A stretch of 14,538 nt of DNA from a bacterium (GTDB lineage Bacteria; JAJVIF01; JAGGVT01). The first letter of the stretch is position 1. Each line of letters opens with the position of its first letter. The position numbers were made by a program, and so were the translations under genes. The notes beneath the pieces are model-generated. The model made no database searches, was not told the origin of the DNA, and saw only the letters and a program-made list of their open reading frames with translations. Positions 6,682-13,200 of the stretch are shown one piece after another. Location: contig JAGGVT010000084.1 of the NCBI GenBank assembly GCA_021157815.1, forward strand, positions 1-14,538, written 5' to 3'.

Positions 6682-8040
6682 CTATGGTGAGGTTCCCGAA
6701 CCACTCTTCTTACGCTGCTTGTAATAAATGAGCAAAGGAGCGCCATCGAAACCAAACACGTTGCGAATCTGCTTTTCGAGGTATTTTCGATAATTAGAGT
6801 GAAACAATTTGGTGTCATTCACAAAAAATTGAAACGTGGGCGGCGCGACATCCACCTGATGCGTGTATAGAATTTTCGGATTTCGACCCTTATATGCCTG
6901 CGGTGGGCGATGTTCATACGCATCTTTGACAATGCGATTTAACTCGGATGTTTGAATCCTTAGGTTGTAATTGAAATTGACCAGATTAATCGCGGTGATT
7001 AAATCCTCAATTCCAGTGCCCTCAAGACCGCTTGTGAACACAACTGGCGCGTATGGGAAAAAGTGAATTCGCTTTCTGATATGCTTTTCAAATTCAGCTC
7101 GATTTTGCGGAGTGTCCTTATTCGCTAGGTCCCACTTGTTTGCGAGAATGACAATGCCTCGCCTTGATTTCTCAATCACATCCGCGATTTTAAGATCGGT
7201 GTCAAGAACGCCATCCTGCGCATCCAGCATGAAAAGTGCGATTTCAGCTCGTTCGAGGCTGCGTCTGGCGCGGACTGAGCTGAAAAAATCAACATTTTCT
7301 TTAGTTCTTGAACGTTTTTTCAATCCAGCGGTATCAACAATCGCGAATTGCTTTTCGTTATATTCGAAATACGCGTCAATCGAATCGCGAGTCGTACCCG
7401 GAATCGGGCTGACAATGCTTCTTTTATCGCCCAGAAGAAAATTAAACAGACTTGACTTGCCTACGTTCTGGCGGCCAATCAACGCAAGGCTTAAAACATC
7501 GTCATCCTCATCGTCATCCGGCACATCGGGGAAATCGAGATGTTCGATTATCTCATCGAGAACGTCATTAATACGGCGCGAATGAGCCGCGGATATCATT
7601 ATCGTTTCATCAAATCCAAGGCCGAGAAATTCACCCTGATATTTCTCCATGTCCGCGTGATCAATCTTGTTCACAAGCAGAATAGTCTTCTTGCCCAATT
7701 TGCGAACTTTGTTTGCAAGGACTTCATCCTGCGGGATTAATCCCGACCTGCCATCCACCATGAAGAGAAGCAATTCAGCCTTTTCGATTGTGTCATCGAT
7801 TATCTCTTTAACTTCCACCTCGAACGGTGAATCGAGTTTATCCTCCCATCCGGCAAGATCGGCAAGGGTGAATTCATGGTTATCCCAATCGACAACGCCC
7901 TCGATGCGGTCGCGCGTGATTCCGCTTTCCTCATGAACAATGGCTTTCTTCCGTCCGATAAGACGGTTAAACAGCGTGCTCTTGCCGACATTCGGACGGC
8001 CAATAATCGCCACCAGCGGTATTTTGTGTAGTTTTTTCAT
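6682..8040 (-). CDS. der: GTPase Der (EngA), ribosome assembly factor
   Basis: Double-GTPase protein needed for maturation of the 50S ribosomal subunit. The start is taken as ATG at 8038-8040, giving 452 residues beginning MKKLHKIPLVAIIGRPNVGK. An upstream in-frame start at 8124 would add 28 unconserved residues and run into the repeat at 8107-8122. First G domain: P-loop GRPNVGKS (14-21), DLAG at the G3 position (61-64; DTAG or DTGG is commoner), NKID (124-127). An acidic linker (about 172-181) follows. Second G domain: GRQNVGKS (189-196), PGTTRDSID, DTAG (236-239), NKWD (301-304). The last 90-100 residues form the KH-like domain. Stop is TAG. No strong ribosome binding site precedes the start. 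Confidence 0.96.
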   Translation of the reverse strand: MKKLHKIPLVAIIGRPNVGKSTLFNRLIGRKKAIVHEESGITRDRIEGVVDWDNHEFTLADLAGWEDKLDSPFEVEVKEIIDDTIEKAELLLFMVDGRSGLIPQDEVLANKVRKLGKKTILLVNKIDHADMEKYQGEFLGLGFDETIMISAAHSRRINDVLDEIIEHLDFPDVPDDDEDDDVLSLALIGRQNVGKSSLFNFLLGDKRSIVSPIPGTTRDSIDAYFEYNEKQFAIVDTAGLKKRSRTKENVDFFSSVRARRSLERAEIALFMLDAQDGVLDTDLKIADVIEKSRRGIVILANKWDLANKDTPQNRAEFEKHIRKRIHFFPYAPVVFTSGLEGTGIEDLITAINLVNFNYNLRIQTSELNRIVKDAYEHRPPQAYKGRNPKILYTHQVDVAPPTFQFFVNDTKLFHSNYRKYLEKQIRNVFGFDGAPLLIYYKQRKKSGSGTSP

Positions 8041-8106
8041 AGCAGTTTCAAAATATCCAGCGATAGAGTGTAACATACAGCGGGTGATGGAAAAATAGGG
8101 GATTTT

Positions 8107-8122
8107 AATAGGGACAGTCCCC
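8107..8122 (+). repeat. Left REP-like motif flanking the RAYT gene
   Basis: AATAGGGACAGTCCCC. It is the exact reverse complement of the 16 bases at 8869-8884 on the other side of the transposase gene. The core GGGACAGTCCCC is itself nearly palindromic around a central A/T. The same core is found twice at 10583-10714. Confidence 0.9.
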
Positions 8123-8138
8123 ACTGTAACTACGCTAT

Positions 8139-8167
8139 TTGACTGACATTACAGTTCAGTGTATTAT
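8139..8167 (+). promoter_or_regulatory. Promoter of the RAYT gene, probably leaderless
   Basis: TTGACT (8139-8144), a spacer of exactly 17 nt, and TATTAT (8162-8167): 5/6 matches in each hexamer. The transcription start expected 6-7 nt after the -10 falls on the ATG at 8174. There is no Shine-Dalgarno sequence ahead of that ATG. Together these suggest a leaderless transcript. Confidence 0.6.
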
Positions 8168-8173
8168 ATCACC

Positions 8174-8851
8174 ATGCCAAGACAAGCACGAATAGTTGTG
8201 AGGAACGTACCTCATCATGTAACTCAAAGAGGTAACCGGCGCCAGGATGTCTTTTTCTCAACTAAGGGGCGAAAGAAATATCTAGGATGGCTGGCTCAGT
8301 ATTCAAGCAGATACAGATTTGAAATACTAGCGTATTGCCTGATGACTAACCACATTCACATTGTCGGCATACCGCGCAATGAAAACAGCATGGGGCGTAC
8401 GCTGCAAATTGTCAATATGTGCCATACTCAGTCTGTGAATCGAGCGCATGGATGGGAGGGGCATCTATGGCATAGCCGATACTTTTCAACAGCGCTGGAT
8501 GAATCACATCTATGGCTTGCAGTGCGCTATGTTGAGCAAAATCCGGTACGCGCGGGCATGGTAATGCGAGCGTGGGATTATCCATGGTCAAGCGCCGCCT
8601 GTCATTGCGGATTACGGTCAGATCCGCTTCTTGTGCAGAATCACGAGTACAGCGGCATCTTTGAGGATTGGTCGGATTTGCTTGATGAAATACCGGAGAA
8701 GGAAGAAATTGAAAAGCTGCGAAATCGAACACGCACTGGTATTCCATGTGGAGATGATAAGTTCATTAAGAAAGTTTCAAAAATATCTGGTCGGGATTAC
8801 ACGAAAAAAACAAGAGGTCGCCCTGCGAAAAAAGAAGGGAATAGCCAGTAA
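8174..8851 (+). CDS. REP-associated tyrosine transposase (RAYT, Y1/IS200-like)
   Basis: A 225-residue single-domain HUH/Y1 transposase. It starts MPRQARIVVRNVPHHVTQRG, the typical RAYT N-terminus, so the ATG at 8174 is preferred to the in-frame GTG at 8159. The metal-binding HUH motif is NHIHIV (H60, H62), and the catalytic tyrosine is probably Y119 in RYVEQNPVRAG, a signature RAYT context. The basic C-terminus TRGRPAKK is also typical. In characterised RAYTs this enzyme nicks and joins single-stranded REP hairpins and is thought to spread REP/REPIN sequences within its own genome. The reading frame is intact with all catalytic residues. Inverted GGGACAGTCCCC copies flank it at 8107-8122 and 8869-8884. 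It points opposite to the neighbouring genes and sits between der and crt as an insertion in a minus-strand region. Confidence 0.93.
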   Translation: MPRQARIVVRNVPHHVTQRGNRRQDVFFSTKGRKKYLGWLAQYSSRYRFEILAYCLMTNHIHIVGIPRNENSMGRTLQIVNMCHTQSVNRAHGWEGHLWHSRYFSTALDESHLWLAVRYVEQNPVRAGMVMRAWDYPWSSAACHCGLRSDPLLVQNHEYSGIFEDWSDLLDEIPEKEEIEKLRNRTRTGIPCGDDKFIKKVSKISGRDYTKKTRGRPAKKEGNSQ

Positions 8852-8868
8852 TGAAGGTCTATTCCAGA

Positions 8869-8884
8869 GGGGACTGTCCCTATT
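8869..8884 (-). repeat. Right REP-like motif flanking the RAYT gene
   Basis: GGGGACTGTCCCTATT, the exact reverse complement of 8107-8122. It lies 17 nt after the transposase stop codon and 24 nt past the crt stop, so both converging transcripts may run into it. With the left copy it delimits a unit of about 778 bp. Confidence 0.9.
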
Positions 8885-8908
8885 TAATTTACTAACCTGC
8901 CAACCGTT

Positions 8909-9691
8909 CTATTTCCCCTTAAAGTCAGGCTTTCTCTTTTCCATAAACGCTTTAGGACCCTCGACGAAATCCTCGGTTGAGCAGGTTAATCCGAACAGGT
9001 CGGCTTCGAGCATGCCGCCGAGTTCGCTGGTCATGTTGATTCCGCGATTGACTGCTTCGAGTGCAGCCTCGATTGCTACCGGAGCCTGTCCTATGATTCT
9101 TTTCGCGATTTTTTCGCAGGCTTCGATTAGTTCCTCCGGTGGGACTACTTTGTTTACCAGCCCTATTCGGAGAGCCTCATCAGCGCGGATTGGCGCGCCG
9201 GTGAGAATCATCTCGAGCGCGATTCCCTTTCCGACCAGTCTTGGAAGGCGTTGCGTTCCCATGTATCCGGGGATTATTCCCAGCGCGACTTCCGGTTGTC
9301 CGAATTTCGCTTTCTCGGATGCCACTCTCATGGAACATGCCATCGCGAGTTCACAGCCTCCGCCGAGAGCGAATCCGTTAATTGCCGCTATTGACGGTTT
9401 TTTTGAATTTTCGAGTACGTTAAGAACCTCCTGCCCGTTTTTTGAGAAGTGGCACGCATCGACAGCGCTCATGCCGACAAACTCGCTGATATCCGCTCCG
9501 GCTACAAATGCCTTGTCTCCGGCTCCGGTGATAATCATTACGCGGACTTCAGCATCATCGCCGGCGCCAATGAACGCCTGTTTGAGTTCCTGCATGGTTG
9601 CGATGCTTAACGCGTTCAGCTGTTTGGGACGGTTAATCGTTATGTAACAGATATTGTCCCTGACTTCATAAAGAATGTTTTCGTATGACAA
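8909..9691 (-). CDS. crt: Enoyl-CoA hydratase / crotonase
   Basis: Crotonase-fold enzyme of 260 residues, the standard length, that adds water across the double bond of a trans-2-enoyl-CoA or runs the reverse reaction. The oxyanion-hole segment FVAGADISEF (about 62-71) and INGFALGGGCELAMACSMR are clear. Both catalytic glutamates of the hydratase type are present: E114 in GGGCE and E134 in GQPEVALGIIPG. The C-terminus FMEKRKPDFKGK is typical of Crt-like proteins. It follows hbd by 12 nt, so the pair acts in sequence on (S)-3-hydroxyacyl-CoA in butyrate-type or beta-oxidation metabolism; the direction and chain length cannot be told. The start is TTG (9689-9691), supported by a GGAGG six bases upstream. 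Confidence 0.93.
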   Translation of the reverse strand: MSYENILYEVRDNICYITINRPKQLNALSIATMQELKQAFIGAGDDAEVRVMIITGAGDKAFVAGADISEFVGMSAVDACHFSKNGQEVLNVLENSKKPSIAAINGFALGGGCELAMACSMRVASEKAKFGQPEVALGIIPGYMGTQRLPRLVGKGIALEMILTGAPIRADEALRIGLVNKVVPPEELIEACEKIAKRIIGQAPVAIEAALEAVNRGINMTSELGGMLEADLFGLTCSTEDFVEGPKAFMEKRKPDFKGK

Positions 9692-9697
9692 GATAAA

Positions 9698-9702
9698 CCT
9701 CC
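9698..9702 (-). promoter_or_regulatory. Ribosome binding site fixing the TTG start of crt
   Basis: Minus-strand GGAGG, six bases before TTG at 9689-9691. It lies in the 12-nt gap after the hbd stop codon. Its strength and spacing make TTG initiation convincing. Confidence 0.8.
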
Positions 9703-9703
9703 G

Positions 9704-10558
9704 TCACTTGGAATAGTTATAGAATCCCTTGCCGGATTTTTTGCCCAGCAGACCCGCGCGACGCATCTGATGCAGGATTGGCGGGCAGTGGAAAAGCCGT
9801 TCACGGAATTCGTTATATAAACTGTCGCCGACATGTGTCGCGACATCGACCCCTATCATGTCAATCATCTCGCAAGGCCCCTTTGGCATTCCTGTTGCGA
9901 GTTTCCACGCTTTGTCGATATCCTGCGGACTCGCAAGACCCTCCTCCGCCATCCGAGCGCCTTCGTTAAGAAACAGCACCATAAGGCGATTCACAATAAA
10001 TCCGGGAGTGTCCTTTGCTTCGATTGGTGTTTTCTTGAAACTCTTGACTGTTTCAAACGCCGCATCGAATGACTCATCGGATGTAAGAAGCGTTCTTATT
10101 ACCTCAACCAATTGTGTTTCAGTCGGTGGATTGAAGAAATGCAGCCCGAGGAATCTATCCTGCCTGTTCGTGGAAGTTCCGATTTCGACAACTGACAGCG
10201 ATGATGTGTTTGTCGCGAAAATCGTTTCATCAGGGCAGACACTATCCAGTTTCTCGAATATCGATTTTTTCAATTCCACGATCTCAGGAGCGGCTTCGAT
10301 TACCAAATCGACATCGCTGAAATCATCGAGGCTCGTTGTTGTTTTAATCCGCGCGAGGACATTGTCCTTTTCCTCAGGGAGAATTCGTTTAAACCGTATC
10401 GCAATTCGTATCATACGCTGGATGTTTTTCATTCCCGCAGCGATAATCTCATCGTTGATATCCTGCACTATGACATCGAAACCGGCCTCAGCGGCAACCT
10501 GCGCGATTCCGTTGCCCATTGATCCGATGCCTATAACGCCTATTTTTTTTATTTCCAT
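9704..10558 (-). CDS. hbd: 3-hydroxyacyl-CoA (3-hydroxybutyryl-CoA) dehydrogenase
   Basis: A soluble NAD(P)-dependent dehydrogenase that interconverts 3-hydroxyacyl-CoA and 3-ketoacyl-CoA. Starting from ATG at 10556-10558 it has 284 residues, the length of single-domain HBD/PaaH proteins; a longer frame upstream is rejected because GGAGG (10564-10568) sits five bases before this ATG. The Rossmann motif is GIGSMGNG (10-17). The catalytic pair is H140 in LGLHFFNPP and E152 in LVEVI; NTSS (117-120) and PGFIVNR (185-191) are family signatures. The C-terminus GKKSGKGFYNYSK is diagnostic. It forms a two-gene operon with crt. No thiolase, acyl-CoA dehydrogenase or Etf gene is present in the window. 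Confidence 0.95.
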   Translation of the reverse strand: MEIKKIGVIGIGSMGNGIAQVAAEAGFDVIVQDINDEIIAAGMKNIQRMIRIAIRFKRILPEEKDNVLARIKTTTSLDDFSDVDLVIEAAPEIVELKKSIFEKLDSVCPDETIFATNTSSLSVVEIGTSTNRQDRFLGLHFFNPPTETQLVEVIRTLLTSDESFDAAFETVKSFKKTPIEAKDTPGFIVNRLMVLFLNEGARMAEEGLASPQDIDKAWKLATGMPKGPCEMIDMIGVDVATHVGDSLYNEFRERLFHCPPILHQMRRAGLLGKKSGKGFYNYSK

Positions 10559-10563
10559 GTTTA

Positions 10564-10568
10564 CCTCC
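10564..10568 (-). promoter_or_regulatory. Ribosome binding site fixing the hbd start
   Basis: Minus-strand GGAGG, five bases upstream of ATG at 10556-10558. It excludes the longer frame that reaches into the repeat at 10583. Confidence 0.85.
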
Positions 10569-10582
10569 GAGTGTTGGAAAAA

Positions 10583-10714
10583 CAAAAAAGGCAAAAAAGG
10601 GGACAGTCCACACAGAATTTCCAGTTTGATGATTTCAATAGATATTGTTTAAAGCACTAGTGTTTATTGTGTTTATAAACATTTTTGGGACAGTCCCCTT
10701 TTTTGCCTTTTTTG
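10583..10714. repeat. REPIN-like element sharing the RAYT-flanking motif
   Basis: A perfect 22-bp inverted repeat: 10583-10604 (CAAAAAAGGCAAAAAAGGGG then AC) is the reverse complement of 10693-10714, with an 88-nt centre. Each arm's inner end contains the motif seen beside the RAYT gene: GGGGACAGTCC at 10599-10609 and GGGACAGTCCCC at 10687-10698. The centre has no coding frame and includes the palindrome GTTTATAAAC (10671-10680). The element occupies almost all the space upstream of hbd, ending 25 nt before its start codon, so the hbd promoter must lie inside it or beyond it. Nothing else is recognised between 10715 and the next gene at 10789. Confidence 0.85.
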
Positions 10715-10788
10715 CTCAAAGTTCGAGAATCAATTGAATATCTTTCTGAATTATATTATGCAAAGGTCTCATTCTACATGAATTTTCA

Positions 10789-11301
10789 TCATTTTTCCTT
10801 TTCAAAATTTGCTTTTATATAATTGACAATATCTCCAGCTTCGAGAATACGAAGGAAAGTTTTCGGCAGCGCTTTTCCACGTGCCGCAAGTCCGCTGGTT
10901 CGGTTTCTCACGATTGAATCAAAAGGATTAACCTCGATAAGGTCGCCGTCCGCAATCATCTCAAGCGCGATTGGCAGAATGATAATGGGAAATCCCAGGT
11001 TGATTGAGTTTCGCAGGAATATCCTGTTCAAACTAACAGCGACAACCGCGCTGATTCCCATTCCCATAAGCGCCATAGTGGTCTCTTCGCCGGTATCTCC
11101 CTTAGCGAAATTCCGCCCCGCGACTATGATATCACCGTGCGCTATTTTGCTTTTTAAGGATTTGTCATACGCGTCAAAGCAATGCGCCTTGAACTCGTCA
11201 CGATTGAAACTGCCCCTGCAAATGATAGGAACTATCATGCCTGAGCGTACATTGTCAGGAAGAATGACTGCTCGACCGGATATGATTGATTTATCTGTCA
11301 T
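10789..11301 (-). CDS. IPM dehydratase/aconitase-like small subunit lacking the GSSREH motif
   Basis: A 170-residue protein with the swivelling-domain fold of LeuD/homoaconitase small subunits, close to the short archaeal-type length. Clear homology: HGDIIVAGRNF then MGISAVVAVSLNRIFLRNSINLGFPII (about 55-106), matching 'G.NFG...Gi.aViA.SFarIFyRNaiN.GLp'. The stretch between differs. Where LeuD has GCGSSREHA, this protein reads AKGDTGEET (66-74). In aconitase the two serines and the arginine of that motif supply the catalytic base and bind substrate; here they are Asp, Thr and Gly. The N-terminal 'DnIdTD.IiPar' is also altered (DNVRSGMIVPII). Dehydratase activity as known is therefore unlikely. 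It follows the large subunit by 9 nt with no clear ribosome binding site, so translation is probably coupled. Confidence 0.8.
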   Translation of the reverse strand: MTDKSIISGRAVILPDNVRSGMIVPIICRGSFNRDEFKAHCFDAYDKSLKSKIAHGDIIVAGRNFAKGDTGEETTMALMGMGISAVVAVSLNRIFLRNSINLGFPIIILPIALEMIADGDLIEVNPFDSIVRNRTSGLAARGKALPKTFLRILEAGDIVNYIKANFEKEK

Positions 11302-11310
11302 ATTATAAAT

Positions 11311-12561
11311 TCAAACAAACTCCCTGGCGGATGTTATTTTGCCTGTAACAGCGCTCGCTGCGCATGTTTTCGTTCCCGCAAGATATATCTCAGACGCAAT
11401 ATGTCCTACGATACCCTCATAGTTTAATGAACTGTTAATTAAAACATGTTCATCTTTCGCGCTGATTCCATGATTGCCGTAACCTTCGGGACCTCGTCCG
11501 GGAGCGCAAACCATTATTCCTGCTTCCACGAATCGTCCGATTATACCCTCCCTCACAGCGATATTGTAAATATCACTCGATGATGGATAAACCATTAGAC
11601 GAACATCAGGATTCAGTTTATTGCGTGAGAGTATTGAATCAAGCTCAATGAGATTCTGATATGTTCCGCCGAGCCCTCCGCCGATTAATATCAAATCCAC
11701 CTTTGTTTCTTCGATATCCTCAACCGGAATAATTTCATTTTCACCGGATGGCAGCGCGACCATCGGTTTAAGCTCATTCAGATTGATGGAAACATCGTTA
11801 TCGAATATCGTTTCGGGATGTTCTGTTTGAGTCTGCTCAGCGGGAAGTCCCAGCTGTACAAAGAGTTCCGCGGATGGTGGAATAATCGCGCTTGTCGCTC
11901 CGCTTTCCATTATGAAATAGGCAACTTCAAGGCGTTCATCCAGTGTAAGATCATACGCGCCTTGAGAGTTGAATTCATATATGCTGGCATCATCGTCATT
12001 ATCAGATTGGGAAATTACACTAAGCGAGATATCAACGCCATCCGTCCATTCAGGTTTCCTGCCGTTTAGCGCGATTTTTAATGTCTCAGGAATAAGAAGA
12101 TGAATGCTGCCTTTTCGCCATAACGCCGCGACATCACCCGCGCCAATCGCGGTGGCGTAACAGCCTAATCCGCCAAGCGCTCCTGTTATTGGGTCTGTTC
12201 CGACAATCAACATTCCCGGTTTGACAAGCCCTTTATTCACAGCGACAACAGCGCCGATTCCTGAACGCCCCAAATCGCAGAAGTGCTTAAGCTTCCATTC
12301 TTTTGCCTTGCGACGGATTTTGTTTTGAATTTCAGCGCCGTCAATCGTGGATGGCGGTGTGAAATGCTCGCAGGTTACAAGGATTTTGTCCTTATCCAGA
12401 GGCTCTTCGCCGCCCATCTGATCGAACACTTCAATACTGCGCACGGTGGCAAGGTCATCGCAGATTACCAAATCGACACTGACATCAATCATCTCACCAA
12501 TTGAAATGACAGCGTTGTCAGAATGTTCACGAAGTATGCTTTCACCAAGTTTGGCTAACAC
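11311..12561 (-). CDS. IPM dehydratase/aconitase-like large subunit lacking Fe-S cysteines
   Basis: A 416-residue protein with LeuC/homoaconitase layout and near-canonical length for the two-subunit type. Collinear motifs with altered key residues: CEHFTPP (64-70) for '.DH..P'; SGIGAVVAVNKGLVKPG (100-116) for 'GI.Hqv..E.G...PG', losing His and Glu; GTDPIT (121-126) for GTDSHT; LDERLEVAYFIMESGA for the 'R.tl.NM..E.Ga' helix; LIGGGLGGTYQNL (292-304) for 'iGSCTNGR..DL', Cys to Gly at 296; APGRGPEGYG (353-362) for 'PGCGPClG', the two Cys becoming R356 and E359; SLNYEGIVG (378-386) for NRNFEGRmG, losing both Arg. The frame is intact, so this is not a pseudogene by sequence. It should not bind a standard [4Fe-4S] cluster. 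GTG start (12559-12561), with GGAG eight bases upstream. It lies in the sppA-maf array. Confidence 0.82.
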   Translation of the reverse strand: MLAKLGESILREHSDNAVISIGEMIDVSVDLVICDDLATVRSIEVFDQMGGEEPLDKDKILVTCEHFTPPSTIDGAEIQNKIRRKAKEWKLKHFCDLGRSGIGAVVAVNKGLVKPGMLIVGTDPITGALGGLGCYATAIGAGDVAALWRKGSIHLLIPETLKIALNGRKPEWTDGVDISLSVISQSDNDDDASIYEFNSQGAYDLTLDERLEVAYFIMESGATSAIIPPSAELFVQLGLPAEQTQTEHPETIFDNDVSINLNELKPMVALPSGENEIIPVEDIEETKVDLILIGGGLGGTYQNLIELDSILSRNKLNPDVRLMVYPSSSDIYNIAVREGIIGRFVEAGIMVCAPGRGPEGYGNHGISAKDEHVLINSSLNYEGIVGHIASEIYLAGTKTCAASAVTGKITSAREFV

Positions 12562-12594
12562 TTCACGTTCTCCATAGGATAGTTCTCTATCGGG

Positions 12595-13200
12595 TTAAAA
12601 CAAATCACGATAATCATAACCTGTTTTTCCAATCAACTGAAACAGATTAAAAACAGGCAGTCCAACCACATTGAAATAACAACCCTCGATACGTTCAATG
12701 AATATTCCGCCCATGCCCTGAATCGCGTATCCACCAGCTTTCCCGAATGGTTCGCCGGTGGAAACATACCAGTTTATATCATCATCACAAAGGTTTGTGA
12801 AATATACGCTTGTCGATTCATGCGACAAGACAGGCTCACCATCGCCCTCTCGAAGTGCGATTGCGGTAATCACCTTGTGCCTTTTTCCACTTAATTTCCT
12901 GAGGAAATTCGCCGCTTCATCTGAATCTTTTGGCTTGCCGAAAACCATGCCATCTATCGAGACCACAGTATCAGCGGTTAGCGCAAGTTGATTCTGAGTT
13001 AAATTCAGCGACAGCGATTTCCTTAGCGCAATCGCCAATGCAATATCAGAAGGGGATATCGATGAGTTTTCAATATCGATATTCTCATCGATATCCGGCG
13101 CAGGGATAATGCTGAAATTAATCCCCAGGTTCTCAAGGATTTCCTTTCTTCTAGGCGATGCCGATGCCAGAGTTAATTCAATCATCGAATAGTCATTCAT
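12595..13200 (-). CDS. maf: Maf family nucleoside triphosphate pyrophosphatase
   Basis: House-cleaning enzyme that hydrolyses non-canonical or excess NTPs to NMP and PPi. The family was originally named for a septum-inhibition phenotype. It has 201 residues, a normal length. Motifs: LTLASASPRRKEIL (9-22), the substrate loop; LALTADTVVSIDG (72-84) with D77 as the probable catalytic base; VFGKPKD (87-92); GKAGGYAIQGMGG (153-165); IEGCYFNVVGLPV (171-183). The GGYAIQG form is the one seen in dTTP/UTP-type Maf proteins, so that specificity is likely but not proven. The start ATG (13198-13200) directly abuts the sppA stop (TAA-ATG, zero gap), implying coupled translation. A second ATG five codons in is an alternative start. 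Confidence 0.94.
   Translation of the reverse strand: MNDYSMIELTLASASPRRKEILENLGINFSIIPAPDIDENIDIENSSISPSDIALAIALRKSLSLNLTQNQLALTADTVVSIDGMVFGKPKDSDEAANFLRKLSGKRHKVITAIALREGDGEPVLSHESTSVYFTNLCDDDINWYVSTGEPFGKAGGYAIQGMGGIFIERIEGCYFNVVGLPVFNLFQLIGKTGYDYRDLF

Noticed and set aside
8041-8124. Upstream extension of der to 8124
   Set aside because: The added 28 residues are unconserved and overlap the REP-like motif; MKKLHKIPLVAIIGRPNVGK is the normal Der start.
8631-9647. Long plus-strand frame opposite crt (338 codons), with similar ones opposite hbd (9858-10652) and the small subunit (10823-11308)
   Set aside because: They are serine/alanine-rich shadows of well-recognised minus-strand genes, with no domain or ribosome binding site of their own.
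10559-10594. Upstream extension of hbd to 10594
   Set aside because: GGAGG is placed five bases before ATG 10558, and the extension reads into the REPIN arm.
11311-12561. Cys352 of the large subunit as a surviving cluster ligand
   Set aside because: Aligning APGRGPEGYG with PGCGPClG places the expected cysteines at 356 and 359. Cys352 lies four residues upstream, and no second or third ligand is available.
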